From assembly GCA_022769825.1 (NCBI GenBank), contig JALEJI010000073.1:1-64000 (forward strand): 64,000 nucleotides of DNA, read 5' to 3'. Below the pieces are notes generated by a model. It saw only the letters and a program-made list of their open reading frames with translations. It was not told the origin of the DNA and made no database searches. Within the stretch, counting starts at the first letter, position 1. Every line of letters begins with the position of its first letter. The position numbers were made by a program, and so were the translations under genes. Shown one piece after another: positions 55,899 to 64,000 of this stretch. Source of the DNA: Prevotella sp. GTDB lineage: Bacteria > Bacteroidota > Bacteroidia > Bacteroidales > Bacteroidaceae.

Positions 55899-58589
55899 AT
55901 GGAGCAGGGCTTACAATGGACTCCCGACAAGTCGCAACAAGAGATTCTTGACATCATGAGTGGGCAACACCTCGTGCTCGCGCCTCCAGGGTGCGGCAAG
56001 ACGCAGATCCTTGCCGAACGCATACGGCAGGCTCTCGCCAATGGTGTGAAGGCCGACGACATGTTGTGCTTGACGTTTACCAATCGTGCGGCGCGTGGCA
56101 TGCGCGAGCGCGTGGACCTTAGGGTTGGTAAAGACAAGGCAGAGGATGTTTTCGTGGGAAATGTCCACAGGTTTTGTTCCCGCTTTCTTTTCGCCAACAA
56201 CATAGTGCCGGCAGAGACCGCCATCATAGACGATGATACCGTGGACAGCATCCTCGCGCAATACCTTAACGAAGATGAGGATGCGGTAAGGTCTGACTTC
56301 GGCAAGAGAAGGACGCATGCGCTGATAATGTTCTTCTCGCATTTCATGTACGATATCATCAATGGCGTGCCACGCGAGTTGCGCACGCACCCGGAATGTG
56401 TAACGAAAGAGGATGTGGCTTCCATGAAAGCATTGGCTAAAGCCGTGGGCAAGCCTTTCGACGCCTCGCTCATGATAGACCTTTACGATCATGCCGACTT
56501 CTATCTTGACCTCGTGTGCCAGCCTGTCTTCCCGCAACTTATGCGTTACCAAGCCACACAGTTGCTCACGAAGGCACGTTATGCGCACGCTTATGTGGCT
56601 TATAAGCGACAAAACAACTTGCTCGACTTTGAGGACCTGCTGCAACTTACTTATGACGCCCTTAGCCATGGCGACGACTATAAACGCTATGCGTGGATTC
56701 AAGTGGACGAGGTGCAAGACCTCAACCCGCTGCAACTTGCCATAATATCCCAGTTGCGCGCCGAAAAAGGCTGCTGTGTCTATCTTGGCGATGAGCAGCA
56801 AGCCATATTCTCGTTCATGGGCGCTAAGCTCGCCACGCTCAACACCCTCAAGGAGCAGTGCGAGGGCAGGGTTCACCATCTTGGCATCAATCATAGGCAA
56901 CCGCGAAATATCGTGGAGATGCTCAACGATTACGCCATAGCCAACCTGCGCTCCGACCCGGCTCTCCTTCCCGAGCCAAGCGACGCTGTCGTTGCCGATG
57001 ACTCCAGCCTCCGTTTGTGCCGTTCGGATACGGTGACGACGGAGATTGACGATGTGGCGGCGTTGGCCCGGAAACTCGCAGAAGAGGACAACTCGAAGAC
57101 AACGGCAATCGTTGTCAACTCCAATCGTGACGCCGACGCGGTCAGCGACCGCCTCCACAAGGTTGGCGTGCCTCATTTCAAGATTTCCGGCACCGACCTG
57201 TTCTCCACGCCAGAGGTGAAACTTCTCGTGGCTCACCTCAGTGTCGTGAACAATGAGCTTAACTCTCTTGCCTGGGCGCAGATATTGCAAGGGATGAAGG
57301 TCTGCCAGACGGCTGCCACGGCCCGAAACCTCGTGCATAAACTAAGGACGCTCGCCATCGCGCCAGCAGACTTGCTAAGTGGCGCGACAGATGACCACGA
57401 CACTTATCTCAAGCGATTCTTGCGAGCCTATGACAGTGGTGACATCGTAGTGTTTGACACGGAGACGACAGGGCTTAGCGTCTTTGAGGACGACGTGATA
57501 CAGATTGCCGCGGAGAGGATAAGGCAGGGCAAGGTCGTGGACAAGTTTTGCGTCTACTTGGAGACCATGCGCCCTATACCATTGATGCTTGGCGACATCG
57601 TTAACCCTATCATGGAGGAGCGCAAGCACAACAAGCTTTATCCGCCCGCAGAGGGATTCAAGGCGTTTCTCGACTTCGCCAATGGCGCGCCGCTATTGGC
57701 GCATAATGCCGCGTTCGACTATCATATAATGTACTTCCGCCTGAAAGACTGCCTCCCCGATGCCGACTGGAAAGCCCTGCATCCTGTTTGCTTCGACTCG
57801 CTGAAGCTCATGCGTCTTATCCGCCCGGAGCTGAAGGCTTTCAAGCTAAAGTCGCTGCTTGCCGAATTGGGTTTGGAAGGAGAGAACTCTCACCTTGCCG
57901 ATGATGACGTAAACGCCACGGTGTCGCTCGTGAACTATTGCCATGAAATGGGACTTGGCATAATCAAGAGGCAGGAAGAGTTCCTCGACAAGCCGACTGT
58001 AAAGTCGGTTGCCGATAAGCTTAGGCGCGACTATGGCGACATCTATTTCGCGGCGTGTGACAGGCTTTACGACAGGGTCATGGGCAGTGAGCCGGCTTTG
58101 ACTGCCGAGATGAACCGCTTTTATCATTTCTTGATAGAGGAGAGGCGGATAAAACCAAACAGTAAAATCAATTACGTGTCGCGGTTTCTCGACAGTGACG
58201 TAATAAACCAAGCCGAGGAGCCATCGCTCAAGGAACAACTGGAGAACCACATCATGGAAATCAGCACGTTTAAGGAAGCTGACATCTGCGGCTCTTCATC
58301 GCTCGACGAAAAGGTGTTTGTCTCCACTATCCACAAGGCAAAGGGCCTGGAGTTTGACAACGTGATAGTGTTTGATGTCGTGGATGGCAGAATACCCAAC
58401 TTCTATAACCTTAACGACGCGTCAGCCATGGAGGAAGACGCGAGAAAGCTCTATGTGGCGTTGTCGAGAGTCAGGCAACGGTTGTTCGTGTATTACAGTG
58501 GATGGTCGATGTCTATAAGCTATCCGCGACCGCAAACCGTGTCGCGCTTCATGAAATCCGTACAGGGGTTCTTCAAAACGAAAGAATGA
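55899..58589 (+). CDS. UvrD/Rep-type helicase with an internal DnaQ-like 3'-5' exonuclease domain
   Basis: 896 aa, cytoplasmic. Superfamily 1A motifs: Q-motif region QWTPDKSQQEIL, Walker A APPGCGKTQIL (about 29-39), LTFTNRAARGMRER (Ia), WIQVDEVQDLNPLQL (II), YLGDEQQAIFSFMG (III) and HHLGINHRQPRNIVEML (IV). After that, about residues 515-690 form a DEDDh exonuclease: VVFDTETTGLSVFE (ExoI), LLAHNAAFDYHIM (ExoII) and HLADDDVNAT with HxAxxD (ExoIII). Helicase motifs V/VI resume in FVSTIHKAKGLEFDNVIVFD and RKLYVALSRVRQRLFVYYS. So the nuclease is inserted within the second RecA-like region. Probable role in DNA repair or end processing. Confidence 0.92.
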   Translation: MEQGLQWTPDKSQQEILDIMSGQHLVLAPPGCGKTQILAERIRQALANGVKADDMLCLTFTNRAARGMRERVDLRVGKDKAEDVFVGNVHRFCSRFLFANNIVPAETAIIDDDTVDSILAQYLNEDEDAVRSDFGKRRTHALIMFFSHFMYDIINGVPRELRTHPECVTKEDVASMKALAKAVGKPFDASLMIDLYDHADFYLDLVCQPVFPQLMRYQATQLLTKARYAHAYVAYKRQNNLLDFEDLLQLTYDALSHGDDYKRYAWIQVDEVQDLNPLQLAIISQLRAEKGCCVYLGDEQQAIFSFMGAKLATLNTLKEQCEGRVHHLGINHRQPRNIVEMLNDYAIANLRSDPALLPEPSDAVVADDSSLRLCRSDTVTTEIDDVAALARKLAEEDNSKTTAIVVNSNRDADAVSDRLHKVGVPHFKISGTDLFSTPEVKLLVAHLSVVNNELNSLAWAQILQGMKVCQTAATARNLVHKLRTLAIAPADLLSGATDDHDTYLKRFLRAYDSGDIVVFDTETTGLSVFEDDVIQIAAERIRQGKVVDKFCVYLETMRPIPLMLGDIVNPIMEERKHNKLYPPAEGFKAFLDFANGAPLLAHNAAFDYHIMYFRLKDCLPDADWKALHPVCFDSLKLMRLIRPELKAFKLKSLLAELGLEGENSHLADDDVNATVSLVNYCHEMGLGIIKRQEEFLDKPTVKSVADKLRRDYGDIYFAACDRLYDRVMGSEPALTAEMNRFYHFLIEERRIKPNSKINYVSRFLDSDVINQAEEPSLKEQLENHIMEISTFKEADICGSSSLDEKVFVSTIHKAKGLEFDNVIVFDVVDGRIPNFYNLNDASAMEEDARKLYVALSRVRQRLFVYYSGWSMSISYPRPQTVSRFMKSVQGFFKTKE

Positions 58590-58612
58590 ACAATTCAGTG
58601 TAGTGTCACGAC

Positions 58613-58648
58613 AAAAAAAACAGGCAGAAATCTCACGATTGCTGCCTG
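58613..58648 (-). terminator. Terminator of the candidate small RNA
   Basis: Minus strand: CAGGCAGCAATC (58648-58637) pairs with GATTTCTGCCTG (58632-58621) with one mismatch and a 4-nt loop, followed by eight T (58620-58613). On the plus strand there is no T run, so it serves the minus strand. Confidence 0.85.
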
Positions 58649-58893
58649 CGTATTGTGAATTACAATTAATTCCTCTTTTGTTTTGAGCTCGATTGAAGGT
58701 TTCCGCCTCACGGCGTCAACCAACCATCTTGCATCAAACTGTTACCTGAAAACTAAACTAATCTTTAACCTAAAAACTAAATACCTTTGAATCTAAAAAA
58801 ACAATCTATCAAAACCTAAAAACTAAAAACCTATATGAAAAATCTACTAACTTGTTCTGTTCTTTACTCTTGAGGTGTTACCCTCTTGATTAC
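58613..58893 (-). ncRNA. Candidate small RNA (promoter-to-terminator unit)
   Basis: On the minus strand a good promoter (58931-58900) is followed by about 280 nt without a convincing ORF and a strong terminator (58648-58613). The transcript contains three copies of a TTTAGTTTTTAGGTT-like motif (last copy degenerate) at intervals of about 45 nt, and a GCC-GTGA-GGC hairpin. It does not look like tmRNA, RNase P or SRP RNA by eye. The alternative is a leader for a gene now lost, since nothing on the minus strand follows. The family is not recognised. Confidence 0.5.
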
Positions 58894-58899
58894 GTTTGC

Positions 58900-58931
58900 A
58901 AAGGTACGCATATATTCGATACCCTCCAAAT
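58900..58931 (-). promoter_or_regulatory. Promoter of the candidate small RNA
   Basis: Minus strand: TTTG (58931-58928), 20-bp spacer, TACCTTTG (58907-58900), a full match to the Bacteroidetes consensus elements. Confidence 0.7.
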
Positions 58932-59130
58932 CTTTTTGAAAGAAAATGCTATCGTTTCCTTTGTTTTTGACATAAATCAACATACTGTGTACGGACACAC
59001 TTACGCTTTTCACGTTTGTTTGCTTTTGTTTCGTGTCATTTTGCATTTTGAAAGGTAACCAGTCGTTTACCCATCCTGCTTCGTGTTGCCAATGGAGCGC
59101 AGCGCAAACATTTCTCAAGTAAGCTATATA

Positions 59131-59165
59131 CAAAAAAAACCGTAGGCACTTCACAGTGGCTACGG
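59131..59165 (-). terminator. Terminator after tRNA-Tyr
   Basis: Minus strand: CCGTAGCCA (59165-59157) pairs with TGCCTACGG (59148-59140) with one mismatch, followed by eight T. It lies 40 nt beyond the tRNA 3' end, so the tRNA is probably a single-gene unit. Confidence 0.8.
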
Positions 59166-59206
59166 CAACTAAACATGTATAAAGTTACGAAAAATATTAT
59201 TCTTTG

Positions 59207-59289
59207 TGGGTGGTGATGGATTCGAACCACCGAAGGCAAGAGCCAGCAGATTTACAGTCTGCCCCATTTGGCCACTCTGGTAACCACCC
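59207..59289 (-). tRNA. tRNA-Tyr (anticodon GTA)
   Basis: 83 nt. On the minus strand the acceptor arms GGGTGGT and ACCACCC pair over 7 bp with discriminator A; the anticodon arm is CAGACTGTAAATCTG with GTA in the loop (59255-59253); a long variable arm (class II) and GGTGGTTCGAATCCATC T arm follow. CCA is not encoded. Confidence 0.97.
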
Positions 59290-59315
59290 GAAGCTTTATT
59301 TCTCAAAAGCGATTG

Positions 59316-59323
59316 CAAAGTTA
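59316..59323 (-). promoter_or_regulatory. Candidate -7 element for tRNA-Tyr
   Basis: Minus strand reads TAACTTTG, 27 nt before the tRNA 5' end. No clear -33 box. Confidence 0.5.
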
Positions 59324-59398
59324 ATGCTTTTGTTTCGATATAACGAATAAACCCTGTGCTTTAACTTTTGTTTAACACTTCTTGCGTTCCACGTCGCT

Positions 59399-60316
59399 TT
59401 ATTTGATGTCGCTTATGTTGAATGGCGTCTCTTGGTAGACATAATAGTCTATCCAGTTGCTGTAAAACAGGTTGGCCGCCGAGCGCCATCTCACCTTGTA
59501 GCCTCGCTCTGGGTCGTCGTCGCGATAATAATGTTGCGGCAGCGCCACGTCGTCGCGTTTGCCGAGGTCACGGTGATACTCGTTGTCGAGCGTGTTGGGC
59601 GCGTATTCCAAGTGGCCGAGTATGTAGAAGTCGCGGCCATGGCGCGAGCTGACGATGCTGACGCCGGCCTCGGGCGACTTGGCTATGATGTTTAGCTCTG
59701 GCACCTTCTCTATGTCGGCTTGCCTCACCTCGGTATGGCGTGAGTGTGGCATATAGAACAAGTCGTCGAAACCGCGGAATATGGGCAGTTGCTCGTCAGA
59801 CGGGTATGTCTTGAATATGCCAAACTTTTTCATCGGCAGTTGATACTTGGGTATGCCGTAGAAATGATACAGTGCGGCCATGGCGCCCCAGCATAGGTAA
59901 AGCGTCGACTGCACGTTGTGGCGTGCCCAGTCCACAATCTGGTTAAACTCTTTCCAATAGTCCACGTTCTCGTAGGGGATGGTCTCAACGGGCGCGCCGG
60001 TGACAATCATCCCGTCAAACTTTTGTTTCATCAGCTCTTCCGAGTCGCGGTAGAACATCATCATGTGCTCCACGGGCGTGTTTTTCGACGTGTGGCTCTT
60101 GAGCTTCATGAAGTAGATCTCCATTTGCAGTGGCGTGTTAGACAGCAACCTTATGAGGTCGGTCTCCGTTGTCACTTTCATTGGCATGAGATTGAGAATC
60201 ACGATGCGCAACGGGCGAATCTGCTGCGAGTGGGCGCGCGTCTCGTCCATCACGAAGATGTTCTCTTTTTTCAGGATGTCGATGGCCGGGAGCTTATCTG
60301 GAAGTCTTAAAGGCAT
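59399..60316 (-). CDS. metA: Homoserine O-acyltransferase (MetA), predicted acetyl-CoA type
   Basis: 305 aa. Acylates homoserine in methionine synthesis. Blocks: PLRIVILNLMPMKVTTETD, FDGMIVTGAPVE, the nucleophile in YLCWGAMAALYHFYG and MPHSRHTEV. Residue 111, which I counted in VTGAPVE, is Glu. In characterised MetA proteins Glu at this position goes with acetyl-CoA and Gly (as in E. coli) with succinyl-CoA, so this is probably an O-acetyltransferase despite the usual 'O-succinyltransferase' label. Single-gene unit. Confidence 0.95.
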   Translation of the reverse strand: MPLRLPDKLPAIDILKKENIFVMDETRAHSQQIRPLRIVILNLMPMKVTTETDLIRLLSNTPLQMEIYFMKLKSHTSKNTPVEHMMMFYRDSEELMKQKFDGMIVTGAPVETIPYENVDYWKEFNQIVDWARHNVQSTLYLCWGAMAALYHFYGIPKYQLPMKKFGIFKTYPSDEQLPIFRGFDDLFYMPHSRHTEVRQADIEKVPELNIIAKSPEAGVSIVSSRHGRDFYILGHLEYAPNTLDNEYHRDLGKRDDVALPQHYYRDDDPERGYKVRWRSAANLFYSNWIDYYVYQETPFNISDIK

Positions 60317-60345
60317 TTCTTTTCTTTCTTTTCTTTATTCTAAAG

Positions 60346-60353
60346 CAAAATTA
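60346..60353 (-). promoter_or_regulatory. Candidate -7 element for metA
   Basis: Minus strand reads TAATTTTG, 29 bp before the metA ATG. No clear -33 box. I see no SAM riboswitch in the short leader. Confidence 0.45.
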
Positions 60354-60386
60354 CGAAAATAATGGTAGAAAGGTGAAGAAATGGAT

Positions 60387-60452
60387 GTAAAAAAAAAAGA
60401 AGAGTTGTTTGGCTAACGCGACTTATCGTCACTGTCCGCAAACAACTCTTCT
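60387..60452 (-). terminator. Terminator of the RSFG-repeat protein gene
   Basis: Perfect 14-bp inverted repeat AGAAGAGTTGTTTG (60398-60411) and CAAACAACTCTTCT (60439-60452) with a 27-nt loop; on the minus strand it is followed by about ten T (opposite the A run at 60389-60398). Confidence 0.85.
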
Positions 60453-60493
60453 TTTGTCATCTTATATATAATATAATGTGTAAGCGTCGTTGG

Positions 60494-61453
60494 TTACCTT
60501 CTGCCGAACGATCCGCCACCGCCTCCGAATGAGCCACCAGAGTTGCCCCTGTTGCCAAAGGAACCGCCGCTGCGTCCGCCGAACGAGCTTGACGATGACG
60601 AGCGCGTTGGAGCCGAGAACGTGCGCGACGGACTGCTCTGCTGCGGCTTGAACGTCTCTCTTGGCGTGTCGTTGCGGCTGCCGAACGATCCGCCGCCGAA
60701 CGAGCGTTCAGGCGTGCGGTTCACGGTTGAGCGGGTGCTGCTCTCGCGTGGCGTGCCAAACGAGCGGTTGCCGCCGCGCAGCGGGCTGCCGGTGCCGCCT
60801 TGCTGTCTCATGTTGCCGAAGGTGCGGTTGCCGAATGAGCGGTTGTCGTTCGGGCGGCTGTCGTTAGGCTTGAAGCCACGTTGCGGTGCCCATGTGCGTT
60901 GTCCGTGGTGGTAGACAAACCCGGCGCCGTAGCGTCCGTTGTCCCAGTTGTGTCTCATTCCGCGGTGAGGGCCGCCGTCGCGCGGACCGTTCCAGCGGCG
61001 TCCATGATACCATGAGCGTCCGCCGTTGTGCATCCATGAGTGGCCGCCACTGTATGTCCACACGAAGTTGGGGCATCCGAAGTAGAAGAAGTCGCGGTGT
61101 GGGTACCGGGCGTAGATGCCGAAGTGCCAGTAGCCGCCGTTCCAGTAGAGTGGGCGATAGAAGTAGGAAGCGTCGACGTAGGCGCGATACTGCCAGTCGA
61201 GCAGAATATAGCTCAGGTCGAGGTTCCTCTGCCTCCAGTAGGCACCGTAGAGGTCGTCGGCATTGTCGATACGCATCAGGTAGTCGAGGTTTATCTCGTA
61301 TGCGGCCTCATATTGTTGGTCGGTGAGGTTGAGCTCGTATGCCATCTTGTCAGTCAGGAAGAGAGCCTGATTGCGAGCCTGCTCGTAGCTCATGGCTGAT
61401 ATGCTCAGCGTGAATGTGAGCAAGAGCGCGAATGCTGTAAATAACCTTTTCAT
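60494..61453 (-). CDS. Secreted Gly/Ser/Arg-rich protein with RSFG repeats, function unknown
   Basis: 319 aa with signal peptide (LFTAFALLLTFTLSISA). The N-terminal part (about 20-60, YEQARNQALFLTDKMAYELN then LTDQQYEAAYEINLDYL) resembles the helical LTxxQ segment of Spy/CpxP-like proteins. Next comes an aromatic, His/Trp/Gly-rich region (about 95-185). The last 120 or so residues are low complexity with many RSFG, GGSFG and NRTFG units. Not assigned to a named family. Single-gene unit with its own terminator. Confidence 0.75.
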   Translation of the reverse strand: MKRLFTAFALLLTFTLSISAMSYEQARNQALFLTDKMAYELNLTDQQYEAAYEINLDYLMRIDNADDLYGAYWRQRNLDLSYILLDWQYRAYVDASYFYRPLYWNGGYWHFGIYARYPHRDFFYFGCPNFVWTYSGGHSWMHNGGRSWYHGRRWNGPRDGGPHRGMRHNWDNGRYGAGFVYHHGQRTWAPQRGFKPNDSRPNDNRSFGNRTFGNMRQQGGTGSPLRGGNRSFGTPRESSTRSTVNRTPERSFGGGSFGSRNDTPRETFKPQQSSPSRTFSAPTRSSSSSSFGGRSGGSFGNRGNSGGSFGGGGGSFGRR

Positions 61454-61498
61454 AGCTATATCGTTTTAGAATTGCCGTTCATGTTGTTTTTCATGTTG

Positions 61499-61506
61499 CA
61501 AAGTTA
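61499..61506 (-). promoter_or_regulatory. Candidate -7 element for the RSFG-repeat protein gene
   Basis: Minus strand reads TAACTTTG, 46 bp before the ATG. No clear -33 box. Confidence 0.45.
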
Positions 61507-61647
61507 TGATATAGTTTTTCATAGTCAGCGTGGCTTTTCCCTATGTCGTGAGGGGGAAACCCCTACAAGGCGTTTCTTTCGGAGTTTTGCCGTTCGGTTT
61601 GCGGGTTGTTAGCCCTGTGCCCGTCCGTTATCCGAATGTCGGTGCCT

Positions 61648-64000
61648 TCACTCTTGCGACACCGGTTCCTCACTCGTGGTTTCTGGCTTGCGGTCGCTGA
61701 AGGTCAGTTCGTCCTTGTCGTCCGCCTTGTCCACGACGATGGTGTCGCCCTCGCTTGCCTCCTCCGAGAGTATCATCTCGGCTATTCCGTCCTCGATGTA
61801 GGTCTGTATGGCGCGTTTCAGTGGTCTTGCGCCAAACTGTATGTCGTAGCCCTTTGTCGCCACAAACTCCTTGGCCTTGTCGGTGAGCGAGATGGTAAGT
61901 CCCAGTTCTGCCACGCGCTTGTGCAGTCCGGCGAGCTCAATGTCTATTATCCGCTTTATGGCGTCGAGGTCGAGCTGGTCGAAGGTGATTATCTCGTCGA
62001 GACGGTTCAGGAACTCAGGCGAGAACTGCTTGGCGAGGCTCTTCTGTATTATGGAGCGCGCGTATTGCTTGTCCTTGCTGTCCATGTTGGCGGCGTTGGT
62101 TATGCCCCCTGCGTTGAATCCCACGCCCCGGCTAAACTCCTTCAGCTGGCGCGTGCCGGCGTTGGAAGTCATTATTATCACCGTGTTGCGGAAGTCTACG
62201 AGTCGTCCGTTGCCGTCTGTCAGCCTGCCCTCGTCGAGCACCTGCAGCAAGAGGTTGAACACGTTGCCGTGGGCCTTCTCTATCTCGTCGAGCAGCACGA
62301 TGGAGTAGGGGTGACGCCTCACCTGCTCGGTGAGCTGTCCGCCCTCGTCGTAGCCCACGTATCCTGGAGGCGCGCCCACGAGTCGCGACACGTTGAAGCT
62401 CTCGGTAAACTCGCTCATGTCCACGCGTATCAGCGCGTCTTTCGAGCCGAACATCTTCTCGGCGAGCCGCTTGGCGAGGTAAGTCTTGCCCACGCCCGTC
62501 GGGCCTAAGAACATGAACGCGCCTATCGGGTGGTTGGGGTCTTTCAGGCCCACGCGGTTGCGCTGTATGGCTTTCACCATCTTCTCTATGGCACCGTCTT
62601 GCCCTATCACTACCTTCTTCAGCTCCGCGCCCATGTTGCGCAGCCTCTTGCCTTCTGCCTCGGCCATGCGTTGCACGGGTATGCCCGTCATCATCGACAC
62701 CACAGAGGCCACCTCGCTCTCCGTCACCGTTTGGCGGGTCTGCGCCTCGTCTTTCTGCCACTCTTGTTGCATGCGGCGCAGGTCTTGCTCCAGTTCGGTT
62801 TGCTTGTCGCGATAGCTGGCGGCGAGCTCAAAGTTCTGCGCGCCCACGGCTTCTTGCTTTTTCTGCTTCACGGCCTCTATCTCGTTCTCCTTGTCGGTAA
62901 TCTCCTGCGGCACCTTGGCGTTTCTCAGGTGTACGCGCGAGCCCACCTCGTCGATTATGTCTATTGCCTTGTCGGGCATGAAGCGGTCGGTGATATACCT
63001 GTCGGCGAGCCTGACGGCCTCTTTCAGCGCGTCGTCGGTGTAGCTCACGTGGTGGTGCTCCTCGTAGCGCTCCTTGATGTTTGCGAGAATCTGCAAGGTC
63101 TCGTCCTTCGTCGTGGGCTCCACCATCACCTTCTGGAACCTGCGCTCCAGCGCGCCGTCTTTCTCTATCGACTTGCGGTATTCGTCCACCGTCGTGGCGC
63201 CGATACACTGTATGACGCCGCGCGCCAACGCCGGCTTCATGATGTTGGCCGCGTCCATGCTGCCCGGTGTGGATCCCGCTCCTATGATGGTGTGTATCTC
63301 GTCGATGAAGACGATGATGTTGGGGTTGTTTTCCAGTTCCTTGAGCAGGGCGCGAATGCGCTCCTCAAACTGTCCGCGGTATTTCGTGCCGGCCACGATG
63401 GCCGTCATGTCGAGGCTCACCACGCGCTTGCTGAAGAGCATGGGCGACGTCTTGTGGCCGGCTATGAGCTGTGCCAGGCCCTCCACTATCGCGCTCTTTC
63501 CCACGCCGGGCTCTCCTATGAGTATGGGGTTGTTTTTCTTCCTGCGCCCCAAGATTTCCACCACGCGCTGTATCTCTTTCTCCCTTCCCACCACGGGGTC
63601 GAGCTTGCCTTCCGCCGCCGCCTTGGTGAGGTCTACCGAGAAGTTGTCTATCACGGGGGTCTTGCCGTTGCCTTGCGGTTGCGTTGCCGTGGCTTGCTGC
63701 CTTGCGTTGTCGTTGCCTTGCTTTGCCGATGGGTTGTCCTCGTCGGCATCGTCCATGTCCTCGTCGGGCAGGCCGATGCCGTCTTTCGTGGCGGGCTTGC
63801 TTAGCAGTCTGAGGGCCGTCTCATAGTCGAGGTCGTTCTTTTCGAGCACTTCCTTGGCCCCGTTGTCGGCATGGTCGTGCAGCATGGCGAGCAACAGGTG
63901 TTGCACGTCTACCAATTGCGTATGTTGCAGGCGGGCCTCCAGCACGGCAAGCCTCAAGATGTTGCTTGCCTGGTTGTTGAGCGCGAGTTCGCTGGTGTCC
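61648..64000 (-). CDS. clpC: ATP-dependent Clp protease ATP-binding subunit ClpC (5' end outside the window)
   Basis: At least 780 residues; the frame stays open to the right edge (ELALNNQASNILRLAVLEA), so the ORF-track start at 63957 (a TTG) is not the real start. ClpC unfolds proteins for ClpP. N-terminal Clp_N repeats, an acidic Gln/Asn-rich linker (DEDMDDADEDNPSAKQ), AAA1 with Walker A GEPGVGKS and VFIDEIHT, a middle UVR-type coiled coil (QNFELAASYRDKQTELEQDL) that marks ClpC rather than ClpB, then AAA2 with GPTGVGKT and VVLLDEIEKAH. The acidic C-terminal tail is short. Confidence 0.95.
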   Translation of the reverse strand, partial: DTSELALNNQASNILRLAVLEARLQHTQLVDVQHLLLAMLHDHADNGAKEVLEKNDLDYETALRLLSKPATKDGIGLPDEDMDDADEDNPSAKQGNDNARQQATATQPQGNGKTPVIDNFSVDLTKAAAEGKLDPVVGREKEIQRVVEILGRRKKNNPILIGEPGVGKSAIVEGLAQLIAGHKTSPMLFSKRVVSLDMTAIVAGTKYRGQFEERIRALLKELENNPNIIVFIDEIHTIIGAGSTPGSMDAANIMKPALARGVIQCIGATTVDEYRKSIEKDGALERRFQKVMVEPTTKDETLQILANIKERYEEHHHVSYTDDALKEAVRLADRYITDRFMPDKAIDIIDEVGSRVHLRNAKVPQEITDKENEIEAVKQKKQEAVGAQNFELAASYRDKQTELEQDLRRMQQEWQKDEAQTRQTVTESEVASVVSMMTGIPVQRMAEAEGKRLRNMGAELKKVVIGQDGAIEKMVKAIQRNRVGLKDPNHPIGAFMFLGPTGVGKTYLAKRLAEKMFGSKDALIRVDMSEFTESFNVSRLVGAPPGYVGYDEGGQLTEQVRRHPYSIVLLDEIEKAHGNVFNLLLQVLDEGRLTDGNGRLVDFRNTVIIMTSNAGTRQLKEFSRGVGFNAGGITNAANMDSKDKQYARSIIQKSLAKQFSPEFLNRLDEIITFDQLDLDAIKRIIDIELAGLHKRVAELGLTISLTDKAKEFVATKGYDIQFGARPLKRAIQTYIEDGIAEMILSEEASEGDTIVVDKADDKDELTFSDRKPETTSEEPVSQE

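Noticed and set aside
58864-59154. 96-aa minus-strand ORF
   Set aside because: Spans the tRNA terminator region and the candidate small-RNA promoter, and has no signal, domain or start context.
60317-60480. SAM riboswitch in front of metA
   Set aside because: The leader is about 20 nt long after the -7 element, and the only strong hairpin is the terminator of the upstream gene.
62530-63804. 424-aa ORF on the plus strand
   Set aside because: Antisense to clpC, no recognisable domain.

Overview
The window looks like a chromosomal segment of a gut or oral Bacteroidales bacterium, most likely Prevotella or a close relative. The reasons are a SusC/SusD pair, many Sec-exported glycosidases and lipoproteins, promoters of the Bacteroidetes type (TTTG, 19-20 bp, TAnnTTTG), weak or absent Shine-Dalgarno sequences, and Bacteroidetes-specific families (DUF4434, DUF4954, DUF5009, DUF5018, DUF2723). 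The species cannot be named from sequence alone. All product names come from reading the translations; no database search was run.

Positions 1 to about 33.1 kb form an accessory glycan-utilisation region with four blocks. Block 1 (+ strand) is the tail of a SusD-like gene, a terminator, then a GH31 / GH127 / GH89 operon. Block 2 (- strand) reads GH20, Tat-exported DUF4434 protein, MFS sugar porter, HGSNAT/NagX-like membrane acetyltransferase. Block 3 (+ strand) is a classic PUL: SusC, SusD, DUF5018 lipoprotein, NAGPA-type phosphodiester glycosidase, GHL10-like lipoprotein, AGE-family epimerase, metallophosphoesterase and an exported FAD oxidoreductase. Block 4 (- strand) reads N-acetylhexosamine-kinase-like protein, GH84, GH109-type oxidoreductase fold enzyme, SDR. 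The shared theme is N-acetylhexosamine: GH20, GH84, GH89 and GH109 release GlcNAc/GalNAc, while an epimerase, a kinase, a porter and an acetyltransferase would deal with the sugars. The phosphodiester glycosidase and phosphoesterase suggest that part of the substrate is phosphorylated. No hybrid two-component, SusR or ECF regulator is present in the window.

Positions 33.1 to 64 kb are mainly housekeeping: enolase, a methyltransferase, an OmpH/Skp-like lipoprotein with a small membrane protein, PepD, RmuC, QueG, a polysaccharide deacetylase, a large DUF2723 membrane protein (TMEM260-like), an esterase, HflX, DUF4954, an M16 peptidase, class I fumarase, a UvrD-type helicase carrying an internal DnaQ-like exonuclease, tRNA-Tyr, MetA, a secreted RSFG-repeat protein and ClpC, which runs off the right edge.

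The observations most worth following are the phosphodiester/amino-sugar PUL, the HGSNAT-like plus NAGLU-like gene pair, an N-terminal lipoprotein module shared by two unrelated enzymes, a promoter-to-terminator unit at 58.6-58.9 kb that looks like a small RNA, a 22-bp tandem array with an inverted copy inside a 0.6 kb intergenic region, and the helicase-exonuclease fusion.
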